From: Sideroxydans sp.
GTDB taxonomy: Bacteria > Pseudomonadota > Gammaproteobacteria > Burkholderiales > Gallionellaceae
Assembly: GCA_024636935.1 (NCBI GenBank)
Contig: JAGXGC010000036.1
Span: 1 to 64,000, forward strand
Direction of reading: 5' to 3'
Length of the DNA: 64,000 nucleotides
Below the pieces are notes generated by a model. The model made no database searches, was not told the DNA's origin, and saw only the letters and a list, made by a program, of their open reading frames with translations. The translations under genes and the position numbers were made by a program. Below are positions 43,120 through 53,465 of this stretch, piece by piece (position 1 is the stretch's first letter; every line of letters begins with the position of its first letter).

Positions 43120-45804
43120 TCAGAGCAACGCATCGATATTTATAAATTGCTTATCCTTAACCATCACAAAGCGGCAGCGCCCTCCTGAGAGATCAGCCCA
43201 CAACCCGCCAATCATGCGATCATCCTTTGCGGATTCCCAGCGATCTGCCCCCTTGTATTCAACCACTAGTACTGAGCCGTTCTTCAATTGGCAAATAAAG
43301 TCAGGATAAAAACGACCATCAGCCTTTTGCAAATAAAACGAACAAGTTTCTTTGCGAACCAAATTGCGTACCCAAAATTCAATCTCGCCTTTTTGAGCAA
43401 GATTATCAAGGTGTACCGCGCATTCGAACTCTTCTTTGCTGTCGAAATCACCGATTCGTCCGTAATAGTGCTTACGGAAATCATGAACACCGTATTGGGA
43501 TGTGCGCTTGTCGTAATCACTGCTGGGCGCATAGCCTTGAGGATGAAAAACAAATTGGTATGTGTCACTTACCTGCACCCGCTTTTCATAACCATCCCCG
43601 AATAACGTTTGCTGGTATGACTGTTTCACCGCCATCAACCGCAAATCCTTGATACGCTGAGCCAGCAGATTTCGAATCAAAAACTTCTGGCGATTCGCTT
43701 TGGCGAGATCGTACTTCTGGCCTGCGAACAACTCCTCCAACCACTTTGCTACGAATGCCCGCTTGCAGTCATGTGTGATCAAGGTCTCCGGGATATTCCG
43801 GCACAACCATGCGGCCAGTTTTACCTCATCCCAATGCTCTGGTACATACGCAAATCCTAGATCGCGCTGTAAATCCTCAAGGAAGCGCGTTGTCACTTTT
43901 CCCGTTTCATCATCAATATCAATCACACCGCCAGCAGCGACCTTCAGTGCCGCCCCTAATAACTTCAGGTGATCAGATGTTGGGCTCGCATCGTAAATCG
44001 ACAAATCCCAGGGATAGTCCAACACCTCCGGATCATCGAACAACACCAAATCGCCCTGCAGCATCAAAACCATTTGCGGCACTACAAAACGCACACCCAA
44101 TTCCGCCGGTGTCCGGAAGTATTCGATAGCTGTAGTACGACTCACTTCCGCCGCTTGAGTAATCGCCTGTTTCGCAGCTTCTGATTGAACAGTTTCTTTT
44201 ACAGCGATTTCTTCATCTGCATTAAGCGGCCTGATGATGGTCAGGCTTTTCTCCTGCTCGTTCCAGATGACTTTTTCCCTTAATGCCTTGGGCAACACCT
44301 TCATGTTTGGCTTCTCTGACAAAGGCACTGCTACCGGATTGATAACAATACGATCTGGATGCGCGCTGTAATCTATCCTGCCTTGTTCAGGCTTGGCTGC
44401 AGTAACAAACTCAGCTGCTGCTTTCCGATCAAACCCAGCACCATCAACCAGCCTGTCGCGTAGTGCGGAGGCTGTCTCGGCAAAGTCGCGTGATACCACA
44501 AATGCATAGGATTGGTTCAGCGCGGCATGCTCTCGATGTTTCGCATCAGGCTGGCGCAATATGCGCCCAAGCAATTGCTCAACTGCCGTGGATGAATGCA
44601 GCGTCGCCATACTCACCAGTATGTAGGCCGATGGACAGTCCCAACCTTCCGCCAGCGCTTTTTGCGTAATGACGTATTTCACCGGACAGGTCTCATCAGC
44701 AATACCCTTGGCAAACTTGGCGTTTACATCCTCTAGTCCCTTTTCTTCGCCGGTCGCCACCACAATTTCTTCGGGTGGAATATTGTGGTTAGCTATCAAC
44801 TCCTGCCGAACCTTGTCCACATCCAGTGTTTCCACACCAGCCCGGCGCGGTTCTGCCTGGATCAATATCACCGGTCGCAAGTAGCTCGCACCTTTGCGTC
44901 TACCTTGATCAGCCAGCGCCTGCAATTCGTTGCGCCGTGCAATCGCATCCGCCAGACACTGTTGCCAGTTCGGCTCGGTTTCCAGCACGATGGGCAGCTT
45001 GATCATCTCCTCCCCCTTCAGCTCGGCAGCGGAAACACTGTGCAGCACGTTGCTTGGGGTAACCGTGGTATCCGGCGTGGCGGTCAACTCCATGATGCCG
45101 CTCGGATTGAACTTCGCCAGCGTATCGAAAGACAACTCGGTACGATTGTTGTGTGCCTCATCCACCACGACAAAAGGCCTGCGCAGCCGCAGCACATTAG
45201 CGAGCGAATAAGGAACAGTGTCGCCATCTTTCAACAGGTTTTCGCGTTGCACTTGCGTAATGCCATCGAAGTGGTGCATCAATGCACCATTCGACTCATA
45301 CACCTTCAAGCCTTCTGTTTCGTCGCGGCGGAATGCCTGAATGGTGGAAACAATAACCACAGTCGAAGTTTCCAGCGTGGCGCGGGTAAGCGATTTTGCC
45401 TCGCTCAAATCCATCACTGCAATCTCCCCGGCATCTTTCAACGCGGTGTAATAAGGATGCTCGCGACTCTTCAGGGCACGCAACGTTTGCTCGCGGATCG
45501 CCTTAGAAGGAACCAACCAAAGAATCACACTGTATTCGCTGCGTAACAGGTGGGTATTGACCAGCGCCACGGTCTTGGCTGCCAGCCAAGTCTTGCCGCC
45601 CCCGGTCGGCACACGCAAACAGAAATACGGCATTTCCGGTGGAAAACCGGCGATTGCGGCATATGGCACCCCATTGTTCCACAAGTCTTGCGTCATTTTG
45701 TAAAACGCCGTATTTGCATCGCCGAACTGATGTACCGTCTGGAAATAGCCGGAGATGCTATCTAGCACGCTCTGCTGGTAGATTTTCGGGATAAAGGCAG
45801 CCAT
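43120..45804 (-). CDS. res: Type III restriction endonuclease, Res subunit
   Basis: 894 residues. SF2 translocase-nuclease that acts with Mod on unmodified sites. Walker A TGGGKT ends at residue 72, VVDEAHN at 213-219, and the helicase C-terminal motifs (SMATLHSSTAVEQLLGRILRQP) are near 420. The C-terminal PD-(D/E)xK nuclease is complete, with YPDFICQL followed by VEYKG near residue 850. The ATG at 45804 lies two bases after the mod stop and its GGAGG site is inside mod. The gene looks intact. Confidence 0.95.
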   Translation of the reverse strand: MAAFIPKIYQQSVLDSISGYFQTVHQFGDANTAFYKMTQDLWNNGVPYAAIAGFPPEMPYFCLRVPTGGGKTWLAAKTVALVNTHLLRSEYSVILWLVPSKAIREQTLRALKSREHPYYTALKDAGEIAVMDLSEAKSLTRATLETSTVVIVSTIQAFRRDETEGLKVYESNGALMHHFDGITQVQRENLLKDGDTVPYSLANVLRLRRPFVVVDEAHNNRTELSFDTLAKFNPSGIMELTATPDTTVTPSNVLHSVSAAELKGEEMIKLPIVLETEPNWQQCLADAIARRNELQALADQGRRKGASYLRPVILIQAEPRRAGVETLDVDKVRQELIANHNIPPEEIVVATGEEKGLEDVNAKFAKGIADETCPVKYVITQKALAEGWDCPSAYILVSMATLHSSTAVEQLLGRILRQPDAKHREHAALNQSYAFVVSRDFAETASALRDRLVDGAGFDRKAAAEFVTAAKPEQGRIDYSAHPDRIVINPVAVPLSEKPNMKVLPKALREKVIWNEQEKSLTIIRPLNADEEIAVKETVQSEAAKQAITQAAEVSRTTAIEYFRTPAELGVRFVVPQMVLMLQGDLVLFDDPEVLDYPWDLSIYDASPTSDHLKLLGAALKVAAGGVIDIDDETGKVTTRFLEDLQRDLGFAYVPEHWDEVKLAAWLCRNIPETLITHDCKRAFVAKWLEELFAGQKYDLAKANRQKFLIRNLLAQRIKDLRLMAVKQSYQQTLFGDGYEKRVQVSDTYQFVFHPQGYAPSSDYDKRTSQYGVHDFRKHYYGRIGDFDSKEEFECAVHLDNLAQKGEIEFWVRNLVRKETCSFYLQKADGRFYPDFICQLKNGSVLVVEYKGADRWESAKDDRMIGGLWADLSGGRCRFVMVKDKQFINIDALL

Positions 45805-45806
45805 GC

Positions 45807-47516
45807 TTAAACCTCCAACGCGTAAGGCGTTTGCTTGAAAACAATCTGTTCGCGTGCTAACCGTGCCGCGCCCAAGCGGCTGGCGGTGGCAAAGATCACT
45901 TTAGTGCCCTCATGCAGCGGCAGTATGTCGTACACAGGCCCGGTCAGCACATTACCGCCCCCTACAGATTTATCTTTCAGGATACCGTTGTAGAGCAGGT
46001 AGATTGCACGACCTTCGTGGATGCCCAGCAAAGGCGAATTTGCCTTGCCGGTAAACCCCGTGCCGGTTTCCACAAACCAGACGAACTCGGCCAGTTGCGC
46101 GAATGTAACGTCCGCGCGGATTTGGCCTTGCGCTGTGAATAGAGGATCTTCGGATAGATGACAGAATTGAAAACCAGAACCAAGACCTGCAATCGCTTCG
46201 CCTCTTGCATTGACAAAACCTAATGCCGCTTTTTTGACACGCTCACAGGTAATGCCAATGGCAATTGACTCTTTCATTTCAGTCAGAATAAAGCGACGAC
46301 GCTGTTGGTCTGCGGCATTCAATTTTAGGACAGCATGACCCGTGGTGCCTGAACCGGCGAAGGAATCCAAGACGATGTCTTCACCAGATGTTGTAAAGCT
46401 TAAAAGTTCTTCTAATAATTCGGTTGGTTTTGGAAAATCAAAGGGCCTCTTGTCACCAGGAAACATTCCTTTAATTTCATTAGTCCCAACTCGACCATCG
46501 AGTTCAAAAAGGCTTGATAGCTTTGCACGATAATCTCTGACGTACACTTTGAGTTCGACCAGCTTTCTTTCGTCCATTCCGAAAATAATTCTTCCCTGCT
46601 CAAGAAGGTCTTGCATGGAAGTTTCAGGGAAGCGGTACCCCATCATCGGTTGTACGCACGGTTTGCCTGTTTCGGGATGTATCACGTCATACCGATAACC
46701 TTCCTTGCCCGGATTATGTACGCTTCTCATCCCGGTAAATATTCCACCGTCATCAATAAACTTATAATCCTGAAATGGCCACAAATGATCCTTGTTTTTA
46801 CGAAACCATTTTGTGTATTCAGTTTGCCGTTTTTCTTGGTCAGCATATTCACTAACAAATTGATCGCTGATTTCAAGCAATCTCGTCTTAACTGCGAGGC
46901 TGGTGGATTTCCACTCTTTTGGCAACCGATCCTTACGACGTGAGTAACACAAAATATATTCGTGTTCGATGGCTATATTGGTCGGGTTGTTGTCAGTGAC
47001 ATTCTTCCAGATGATTGTACCTACACGGTTGTTGATCCCGAAAACTTCATCGAGTAGGCATCTAAAGTTCGCGAACTCATTTTCGTCGATGCTGGCGAAT
47101 AAAACGCCATCATCCCTAAGGAATTTATGCAATAGTTGCAAGCGTGGGTACATCATGCAGAGCCACTTGTCATGACGAGAGAGGTCTTCGGCTTCCTCCC
47201 CAACTACCTTTCCAAGCCACTGCTTTATCTCTGGGCTGTTGACGTTGTCGCTGTATATCCACCCTGTGCGTTTACCGTCTTCATCGCGGTCATCGACGCC
47301 AGTGTTATACGGTGGGTCTATGTAGATGCACTTCACTTGCCCCGCATAGCGCGGCAGTAGGGCTTTAAGCGCATGCAGGTTGTCGCCCTGCACAATGAGA
47401 TTGCCGCTGTTTGCATCGCCACATGAAAGATTGGCTACCGGTTCCAGCAAACGGTATGGCACTTCCTTATGGTGTTTAACAACGGCTTCTTTGCCGATCC
47501 AATTCAGAGTAGGCAT
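45807..47516 (-). CDS. mod: Type III DNA methyltransferase, Mod subunit
   Basis: 569 residues. Adenine methyltransferase and recognition subunit of the type III system. Catalytic motif IV IDPPYNTG at 66-73 precedes the target region, and SAM motif I DSFAGSGTTGHAVLKLN comes near 390, the beta-class order. The target-recognition part between them (about 180-330) decides specificity and cannot be read. No simple-sequence tract that would cause phase variation was seen in the coding region. First gene of the mod-res-GIY-NERD run; base composition is A/T-richer than the flanks. Confidence 0.95.
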   Translation of the reverse strand: MPTLNWIGKEAVVKHHKEVPYRLLEPVANLSCGDANSGNLIVQGDNLHALKALLPRYAGQVKCIYIDPPYNTGVDDRDEDGKRTGWIYSDNVNSPEIKQWLGKVVGEEAEDLSRHDKWLCMMYPRLQLLHKFLRDDGVLFASIDENEFANFRCLLDEVFGINNRVGTIIWKNVTDNNPTNIAIEHEYILCYSRRKDRLPKEWKSTSLAVKTRLLEISDQFVSEYADQEKRQTEYTKWFRKNKDHLWPFQDYKFIDDGGIFTGMRSVHNPGKEGYRYDVIHPETGKPCVQPMMGYRFPETSMQDLLEQGRIIFGMDERKLVELKVYVRDYRAKLSSLFELDGRVGTNEIKGMFPGDKRPFDFPKPTELLEELLSFTTSGEDIVLDSFAGSGTTGHAVLKLNAADQQRRRFILTEMKESIAIGITCERVKKAALGFVNARGEAIAGLGSGFQFCHLSEDPLFTAQGQIRADVTFAQLAEFVWFVETGTGFTGKANSPLLGIHEGRAIYLLYNGILKDKSVGGGNVLTGPVYDILPLHEGTKVIFATASRLGAARLAREQIVFKQTPYALEV

Positions 47517-47709
47517 GTTTCAAAAATCCCCAATTCAGCTGCAATCTTAATATGATGGTTTTTATTCATGAATTTCGTTCTGTAATTTCTAGCCAAGGTC
47601 ACAATCTTCGACCATAGAGTTCCGCACGAATAGTACCGACCCTACCGAGTATCGCCAATACTTAAGAATATATAGACCGCTGGATACAAAGCGGTGAAGC
47701 GTTGCCACT

Positions 47710-47988
47710 TTAGTGATGCAACGCCTTATCCAGTGAATGCTCGAACTTCTCGGCATCGTTCTGTGTGACGTAATACTTTACCGTTGGGCCGGTCATGAGC
47801 TTGGCGCAGGAGTTCACCAGCTCCATGGCGATGGGATATTTGCCGGTGGCGATGGCTTCTTTCAGGAGAGTGAGTCTGTTGCCTGCGTCTTCCAAGGTGA
47901 GGCAGAAGTGATTTGTATCGTCGGTGATGCTGATGCTTTTGATGCCTGCATGTGTGACTGCTTGGCAGTGGAATTTCTTCTTTGACAT
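47710..47988 (-). CDS. Small hypothetical protein (92 residues)
   Basis: No family is recognised. The ATG at 47988 follows GGGAG. The protein begins with a basic KKKFHCQAVTHAG segment, continues with ITDDTNHFCLTLEDAGNRLTLL and ends in a helical, charged tail. Two short hydrophobic stretches are not long enough for membrane spans. It stands alone between the restriction island and purD; the purD terminator lies upstream of it. Confidence 0.6.
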   Translation of the reverse strand: MSKKKFHCQAVTHAGIKSISITDDTNHFCLTLEDAGNRLTLLKEAIATGKYPIAMELVNSCAKLMTGPTVKYYVTQNDAEKFEHSLDKALHH

Positions 47989-48141
47989 GTGGCTCTCCCG
48001 TGGGTGTTTTGCGATGTGCGGCGGTTGCCGCATCACCATTGTGCTGGGATGGATAGTAACCGTTATGCCTTGCGGGTGATATGTGGCGTTTGGCCTATAT
48101 AACTTCGTGGCAATGGCCTTTGGTCTGGCGCTTGTAAAACA

Positions 48142-48171
48142 AAACGGGGAAGCGTTACCGCTTCCCCGTTT
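48142..48171 (-). terminator. Strong terminator after purD
   Basis: AAACGGGGAAGCG, loop TTAC, CGCTTCCCCGTTT: 13 paired bases, with a T-rich run on the minus strand past the stem. Confidence 0.93.
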
Positions 48172-48213
48172 CTTTTCTATTCATCCTTCGACTCGCTCAG
48201 GACGAACGGTTTG

Positions 48214-49485
48214 TTACTTCCGCCCTATCGCGCGATAGCCGATGTCTTTACGCATCTGGCAGCCGTCGAACTTGATGGTGTCGGCGATCTCGTAAGCGCG
48301 TTGTTGGGCGCGCTTGACCATGTCGCCTAGGGCGACGACGCAGAGGACGCGGCCGCCACTGGTGACGACCTTGCCGTCTTGCATGGTGGTGCCGGCGTGG
48401 AAGACGTGGGCGTCTTCTAGTTGCTTGGCTAGGCCGGTGATCTCGTCACCTTTGCGCGGGGTGTCGGGATAGTTGGCGGCAGCCATGACGACGCCGAGTG
48501 CGGTGCGTTTATCCCATTCGGCTTCTACTTTGTCGAGCGTGCCGGCGATGCCGTGTTCGATCAGTACGGCGAAGTCGCTCTTCAGACGCAGCATGATGGG
48601 CTGGGTTTCGGGGTCGCCGAAACGGCAGTTGAATTCCAACACTTTGAGGCCACCGTCCGGCGAGATCATCAGTCCGGCGTAGAGGAAGCCGGTGAAGACG
48701 GTGCCTTCATTCGCCATGCCGCGCACGACGGGCATGATGACTTCGCGCAGTGCCTTGGCGTGGATGGTGGGCGTGACGACGGGTGCGGGTGAATATGCGC
48801 CCATGCCGCCGGTGTTGGGACCTTGGTCGCCGTCGAGCAGACGTTTGTGGTCTTGGCTGCTGGCCATGGCGAGTACGTTCTTGCCGTCGACCATGACGAT
48901 GAAGCTGGCTTCTTCGCCGGTGAGGAATTCTTCGACCACGACGCGCGCACCGGCATCGCCTAGCTTGTTGTCGGACAGCATCATGTCGATGGCTTCGAAT
49001 GCTTCTTCATTCGTCATGGCGACGACCACGCCTTTGCCTGCGGCGAGTCCGTCGGCTTTGACGACGATGGGTGCACCGTGTTTTTCAACGTAGGCTTTGG
49101 CGGGTGCGATCTCGCTGAAGGTTTCGAAGAAGGCGGTGGGGATGTTGTGGCGCGTCATGAAGCGCTTAGCGAAATCCTTGGAGGATTCGAGTTGCGCGGC
49201 GGCTTTGGTGGGGCCGAATATCTTCAGACCCTCGGCGCGGAACACGTCGACCACGCCAGCGGCCAGCGGTGCTTCGGGACCGACCACGGTCATGTAGATG
49301 TCGTTAGTCTTGGCGAACTCAAGCAGCTCGGGAATGGCGGTGATGTCGATGTTCTCCACACCTTCTTCCAGCGCAGTGCCCGCGTTGCCGGGGGCGACGT
49401 AGACCTTCTGTACCTTCTTGCCTTGCGCCAGACGCCAAGCGAGTGCGTGCTCGCGACCGCCGGAACCGATGACTAGAATTTTCAA
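48214..49485 (-). CDS. purD: PurD, phosphoribosylamine-glycine ligase
   Basis: 423 residues. ATP-grasp enzyme of purine synthesis, second committed step. VIGSGGREHALAWRL opens the protein; KADGLAAGKGVVVA and EEFLTGEEASFIVMVDG mark the ATP-grasp domain, and FNCRFGDPETQ the metal site. It starts at TTG 49485 with AAGGAAG upstream. purH, the usual neighbour, is 1.9 kb away because a DUF262 gene stands between; only 29 bases separate that gene from purD, so purD may be transcribed through it. Confidence 0.97.
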   Translation of the reverse strand: MKILVIGSGGREHALAWRLAQGKKVQKVYVAPGNAGTALEEGVENIDITAIPELLEFAKTNDIYMTVVGPEAPLAAGVVDVFRAEGLKIFGPTKAAAQLESSKDFAKRFMTRHNIPTAFFETFSEIAPAKAYVEKHGAPIVVKADGLAAGKGVVVAMTNEEAFEAIDMMLSDNKLGDAGARVVVEEFLTGEEASFIVMVDGKNVLAMASSQDHKRLLDGDQGPNTGGMGAYSPAPVVTPTIHAKALREVIMPVVRGMANEGTVFTGFLYAGLMISPDGGLKVLEFNCRFGDPETQPIMLRLKSDFAVLIEHGIAGTLDKVEAEWDKRTALGVVMAAANYPDTPRKGDEITGLAKQLEDAHVFHAGTTMQDGKVVTSGGRVLCVVALGDMVKRAQQRAYEIADTIKFDGCQMRKDIGYRAIGRK

Positions 49486-49514
49486 CTTTTTCTTCCTTAA
49501 TAAATGGCTACAAC

Positions 49515-51314
49515 TTAGGCATATCCAAACACATCCAAAGCCAGCAGTTTTAGATGAGCATGCCTTTGTTGAATGCTCTTGCTATTCCATTCGCCAAAGC
49601 TAGGTAGCATTGCCGCAGTTTTCGCAAATGTAGTAGCTGATCCAACTGATTGAGAGCTGGCTAGTGAACGCGTCATAAATAAGCCAGATTTTGCATATTC
49701 TGGGCGTTTATCGGCAAAGTAGTCCCGTCCAATAGAACAGTTGATTGCTGCTTCCAGCAAAGTGAGGTTGCCCAGCCGCTGTTTATATCGATCATAATTG
49801 GCCGCATCATCGAACCCTTCACGCTGTTCTAATGTGGGATTATCTGGCAGCACATGCTCAATATGATGCTTCCAGTAATGCTGGAGGTGATTTACTGCTT
49901 GTGGGTGCGCCAGAGTTTCCACATGCTGCGCAATGCGACTTAATACAAAGCGACAGGCTGTTTTTCTTTCTAAGGAGAGCTCATCCAGAGACTGTTCAAT
50001 TTTGGCGCGACGACGTGCTATTTCAGGTTGTACCCAACCCGCCAAATGACAGCGCAAACGTTCCATGCGCACTAGTGACGTAAGTAGCTTCCCATGGTCA
50101 TCACGCTGCAAATTAAGCTCATCAATAAATATCCGCAGTTGAGGGGCTGCGGCAGCGAAGATAATATCTAACGCTTTGGTCGGCTCTTTTGTCAGCACGA
50201 ATGCCACAAATAAACTTTCCATTTGTTTGGCCACTTCAAAAACTTCCGCTGCTTCCAATTTGTCTGTTGCCAACATTACGATCAGATGTTGCCTTGCGCG
50301 CGCAGATAGTTGGTAAATATGCCCCAACGGCTCGCAAGGAGTCACTACGTGCTGTTTATAAACATGCGCAGCAGCCAACAATGTCTTTGCATAGGCTATC
50401 GGGTCTTGGGCGAGGCCAATTTTCTCGCCGTTATCACCTAGCCATTTGTAAAGATTTTCTTCAACGATGGGTTTGCTGTTCTCGCGTGCATCCGCGTAAC
50501 GTGACAGCACAAAATATCTTAGGAAACGCAATGGCTTCTCACCCTTACCATCTTCAATAGTGCGAATCATGTCCTGCCATATTTTTGTAAGCTGCTCAAA
50601 TTGAGCTTGCGGCGCTTTCTGGAACAGCAAATTTTTCAACAAGTCTAATGAGTTCAAACTTACGCCACGGTCATTTACCGTTTCAAAAATACGCAATGCA
50701 TCAGCGATATTTCCAGTTTGAATACACACCAAACGCACACGCTGCGTTAATGCCGCCTGAAAGCGGCGCAGCTTATCCACATCATTGCTGAAGTTTTCAA
50801 TGAAAAAATCAAGTGCCGTCTTATAGGCCGCTAACATATTGCTTGCGGATTTTGGCAGCCCCTTGTCGGATGTAGGGATGTTTCCACCAGCGATCTTTTG
50901 AAGTACATCTCCCGCATCGTCGTAAAGTGGCTTTAGGCGCAAACGAATTTCAGGTATGCCATTCGCGTCATCCTTCTCATCCTGAATCATTTTTGACAAC
51001 GAAGTCAGGGGTACGCTGTCTTTGAGAAATACTCGTCTGTCACGAAAAGCACAGAGTGAAATAAACAAAGTCGTGATGCGTTGCTGCCCATCAATTAGAT
51101 GGAACACTTTGTCATTTTGATAGGCAACAATGCTGCCAATGAAATACTCGGATTGAGTAGGCGAACCATTGTCATCAAACAGACCATCTAGTGCATCCGA
51201 CAGCAAAGCTTCAACCTGTTCTTTCTGCCAGACATACTCACGCTGGAAACGTGGCACTTCGTAAAAATCTTTAAACACCTCTTCGATTGTCGGGTGAGTA
51301 ACGTTGATCTGCAT
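49515..51314 (-). CDS. GmrSD-like DUF262/DUF1524 (HNH) protein, probable type IV restriction
   Basis: 599 residues. The N-terminal DUF262 domain shows VPRFQREYVWQKEQVEALL and FHLIDGQQRITTLFI, with the DGQQR motif; the C-terminal DUF1524 shows HHIEHVLPDNP and RLGNLTLLEAAIN, the His-rich HNH-like nuclease signature. GmrSD proteins cut DNA with modified (glucosylated) bases, so a defence role is likely. It lies between purH and purD, whose join is common in this group, so it appears to be an insertion. The ATG at 51314 has AAGGAG upstream. It is A/T-richer than the purine genes. Confidence 0.88.
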   Translation of the reverse strand: MQINVTHPTIEEVFKDFYEVPRFQREYVWQKEQVEALLSDALDGLFDDNGSPTQSEYFIGSIVAYQNDKVFHLIDGQQRITTLFISLCAFRDRRVFLKDSVPLTSLSKMIQDEKDDANGIPEIRLRLKPLYDDAGDVLQKIAGGNIPTSDKGLPKSASNMLAAYKTALDFFIENFSNDVDKLRRFQAALTQRVRLVCIQTGNIADALRIFETVNDRGVSLNSLDLLKNLLFQKAPQAQFEQLTKIWQDMIRTIEDGKGEKPLRFLRYFVLSRYADARENSKPIVEENLYKWLGDNGEKIGLAQDPIAYAKTLLAAAHVYKQHVVTPCEPLGHIYQLSARARQHLIVMLATDKLEAAEVFEVAKQMESLFVAFVLTKEPTKALDIIFAAAAPQLRIFIDELNLQRDDHGKLLTSLVRMERLRCHLAGWVQPEIARRRAKIEQSLDELSLERKTACRFVLSRIAQHVETLAHPQAVNHLQHYWKHHIEHVLPDNPTLEQREGFDDAANYDRYKQRLGNLTLLEAAINCSIGRDYFADKRPEYAKSGLFMTRSLASSQSVGSATTFAKTAAMLPSFGEWNSKSIQQRHAHLKLLALDVFGYA

Positions 51315-51416
51315 TATTTACTCCTTGCTAAGCCGTATTTACTTCGGGTGCGACGATCAAAGAAAATCATCCGCGTGTTGGGGCAAGTTTCATCTTAACT
51401 TGCCCTCACCACTTAA

Positions 51417-52979
51417 TTAGTGCCTGAAGTGACGGTGGCCGGTGAACACCATCGCCAGACCCAACTCGTCGGCGGCGGCGATGACTTCTTCGTCGCGCAT
51501 GGAACCGCCCGGCTGGATGACAGCCTTGGCGCCTGCTTGTGCCAGTACGTCGATACCGTCACGGAACGGGAAGAAGGCGTCGGAAGACACCACGGAATCG
51601 ACCAGGCTCAAACCTGCGTTCTGCGCCTTGATGCTGGCGATGCGGGTGGAGTCGACACGGCTCATCTGGCCTGCGCCGACGCCGAGTGTTTGGCCGCCTT
51701 TGCAGAATACGATGGCGTTGGATTTAACGTATTTGGCCACGCGCCATGCGAACAGCAGGTCGGCCATTTGTTCTTTGCTGGGCTGTGCCTTGGTGACGAC
51801 TTTGAGGTGTTCTGCACCGACGTTGAGTGCGTCCGGGCTTTGCACCAGCAGACCGCCGGAGACGCGCTTCACGTCCCACTGGTTGTGTGCGTTGGACAGC
51901 GGCACGGTGAGCACGCGCACGTTCTGCTTGGCGGCGGTGACTTTGAGTGCGGCTTCGGTGGCGCTCGGCGCGATGATGACTTCGACGAACTGGTTGGCGG
52001 TGATCAGCGTGGCGGTGGCTTCATCCAACTCGCGGTTGAAGGCGATGATGCCGCCGAACGCGGAGGTGGTGTCTGTTGCGTAGGCCAGCTTGTATGCGCT
52101 CAATGCGCTGTCGGCGATGGCGACGCCGCAAGGGTTGGCATGCTTGACGATGACGCAGGCAGGCTGGTCGAAGGTCTTCACACATTCCCATGCTGCATCG
52201 GAGTCGCCGATGTTGTTGTAGCTGAGTTCTTTGCCCTGCACTTGCGTGTAGTCGGCGATGCCGCCGGGCAGCGCGATGAGGTCGCGATAGAAAGCGGCGC
52301 TCTGGTGTGGGTTCTCGCCGTAGCGCATCTCTTGCACTTTGGCGAAGTTGAAGTTGATCTGCGCCGGGAAAGCTTGCTTGCTACCGTCGCTGTTGATGGC
52401 GGTGAGGTAGTTGCTGATCATGCTGTCGTAAGCGGCGGTGTGCGAGAAGGCTTTTTTAGCCAAGTCGAAACGCGATGCGTCGGATACGGTGCAGTTGTTG
52501 GTGCGCATCTCGGCCAGCACATCGGCGTAGTCGACCGGGTCGGTGACGATGGCGACGTGTGCGTGGTTCTTGGCAGCGGAACGCACCATGGTCGGGCCGC
52601 CGATGTCGATGTTCTCGATGGCGTCTTCCAGCGTGCAACCGGGCTTGGCGATGGTGGCCGCGAACGGGTACAGGTTGACCACGACGAGGTCGATGGTGGG
52701 GATGTCGTGCTTCTTCAGAGTGGCGACATGCTCAGGCAGATCGCGACGCGCCAGAATGCCGGCGTGCACTTTGGGTTGCAGCGTTTTCACACGGCCATCG
52801 AGCATCTCAGGGAAGCCGGTGTAGTCGGCGACTTCGGTGCACGGCACGCCGTTGTCGGCGAGCAGCTTGGCAGTGCCGCCGGTGGACAACAGCTTCACGC
52901 CGAGGTCGTGCAGACCTTTGGCGAATTCGAGTACGCCGGATTTATCCGAGACGCTGATGAGTGCTTGTGTGATGGCCAT
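51417..52979 (-). CDS. purH: PurH, AICAR formyltransferase/IMP cyclohydrolase
   Basis: 520 residues. Catalyses the last two steps to IMP. The N-terminal MGS-like cyclohydrolase domain begins [18 protein letters not shown] and has STGGTAKLL and [16 protein letters not shown]; the C-terminal transformylase has [13 protein letters not shown] and [10 protein letters not shown] and the end [15 protein letters not shown]. The start at 52979 fits the conserved N-terminus; an earlier in-frame start at 53018 adds 13 residues without homology. It lies 87 bases after fis in the dusB-fis-purH order. Confidence 0.97.
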   Translation of the reverse strand: MAITQALISVSDKSGVLEFAKGLHDLGVKLLSTGGTAKLLADNGVPCTEVADYTGFPEMLDGRVKTLQPKVHAGILARRDLPEHVATLKKHDIPTIDLVVVNLYPFAATIAKPGCTLEDAIENIDIGGPTMVRSAAKNHAHVAIVTDPVDYADVLAEMRTNNCTVSDASRFDLAKKAFSHTAAYDSMISNYLTAINSDGSKQAFPAQINFNFAKVQEMRYGENPHQSAAFYRDLIALPGGIADYTQVQGKELSYNNIGDSDAAWECVKTFDQPACVIVKHANPCGVAIADSALSAYKLAYATDTTSAFGGIIAFNRELDEATATLITANQFVEVIIAPSATEAALKVTAAKQNVRVLTVPLSNAHNQWDVKRVSGGLLVQSPDALNVGAEHLKVVTKAQPSKEQMADLLFAWRVAKYVKSNAIVFCKGGQTLGVGAGQMSRVDSTRIASIKAQNAGLSLVDSVVSSDAFFPFRDGIDVLAQAGAKAVIQPGGSMRDEEVIAAADELGLAMVFTGHRHFRH

Positions 52980-53066
52980 GTTCTTCTTTCGTGGATGTTC
53001 AAAAATGTTGTCCGGCAAGATCTTCCTTGCACGCGCTCCCGCAAACGGGAAAGTGGACTTGTTCGC

Positions 53067-53324
53067 TTACTTGATGCTGTGTTCCTGCATCTTCTTGCGC
53101 AGGGTGTTTCTGTTGATGCCGAGCAAGTCGGCTGTACGTGTCTGGTTGCCACCGGCGTGACTCAGTACTGTTTCGATCAATGGTTTTTCTACACAATCGA
53201 TCACCATGTCATACACGCCACAGGATGGGTTTTCGCCATCCAGGTCTTTGAAGTAATCGTTGAGTGCTTTGCGCACGTATTTGGCGATGTCGTTCTCGTT
53301 GATGCCACAATCTTCACTGCTCAT
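53067..53324 (-). CDS. fis: Fis-family nucleoid protein
   Basis: 85 residues. DNA-bending regulator of rRNA and many other promoters. The C-terminal helix-turn-helix GGNQTRTADLLGINRNTLRKKM is the strongest mark; helices in the first half make the dimer. The start is set at the ATG at 53324 since upstream codons lack homology. dusB is 141 bases upstream on the same strand, the conserved dusB-fis pair, and the gene may also be read into purH. Confidence 0.92.
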   Translation of the reverse strand: MSSEDCGINENDIAKYVRKALNDYFKDLDGENPSCGVYDMVIDCVEKPLIETVLSHAGGNQTRTADLLGINRNTLRKKMQEHSIK

Positions 53325-53465
53325 TACTGCCCCCTGTTGATTCTGATACGGCGCCACTTACCCTATAGAGCCGATACATGGCAGCGCTGACGCGCTGCCA
53401 TGTGCCGACTCTGCTTCTCCTCCCGAGCCCCGACATATTTTTGTCGGTGACTCACTGCTCGCCAC

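Noticed and set aside
51420-53390. 656-codon open frame on the plus strand opposite purH and fis
   Set aside because: It mirrors purH in codon phase, has strongly biased Val/Gly/Asp composition and no domain; it is an antisense shadow of a secure gene.
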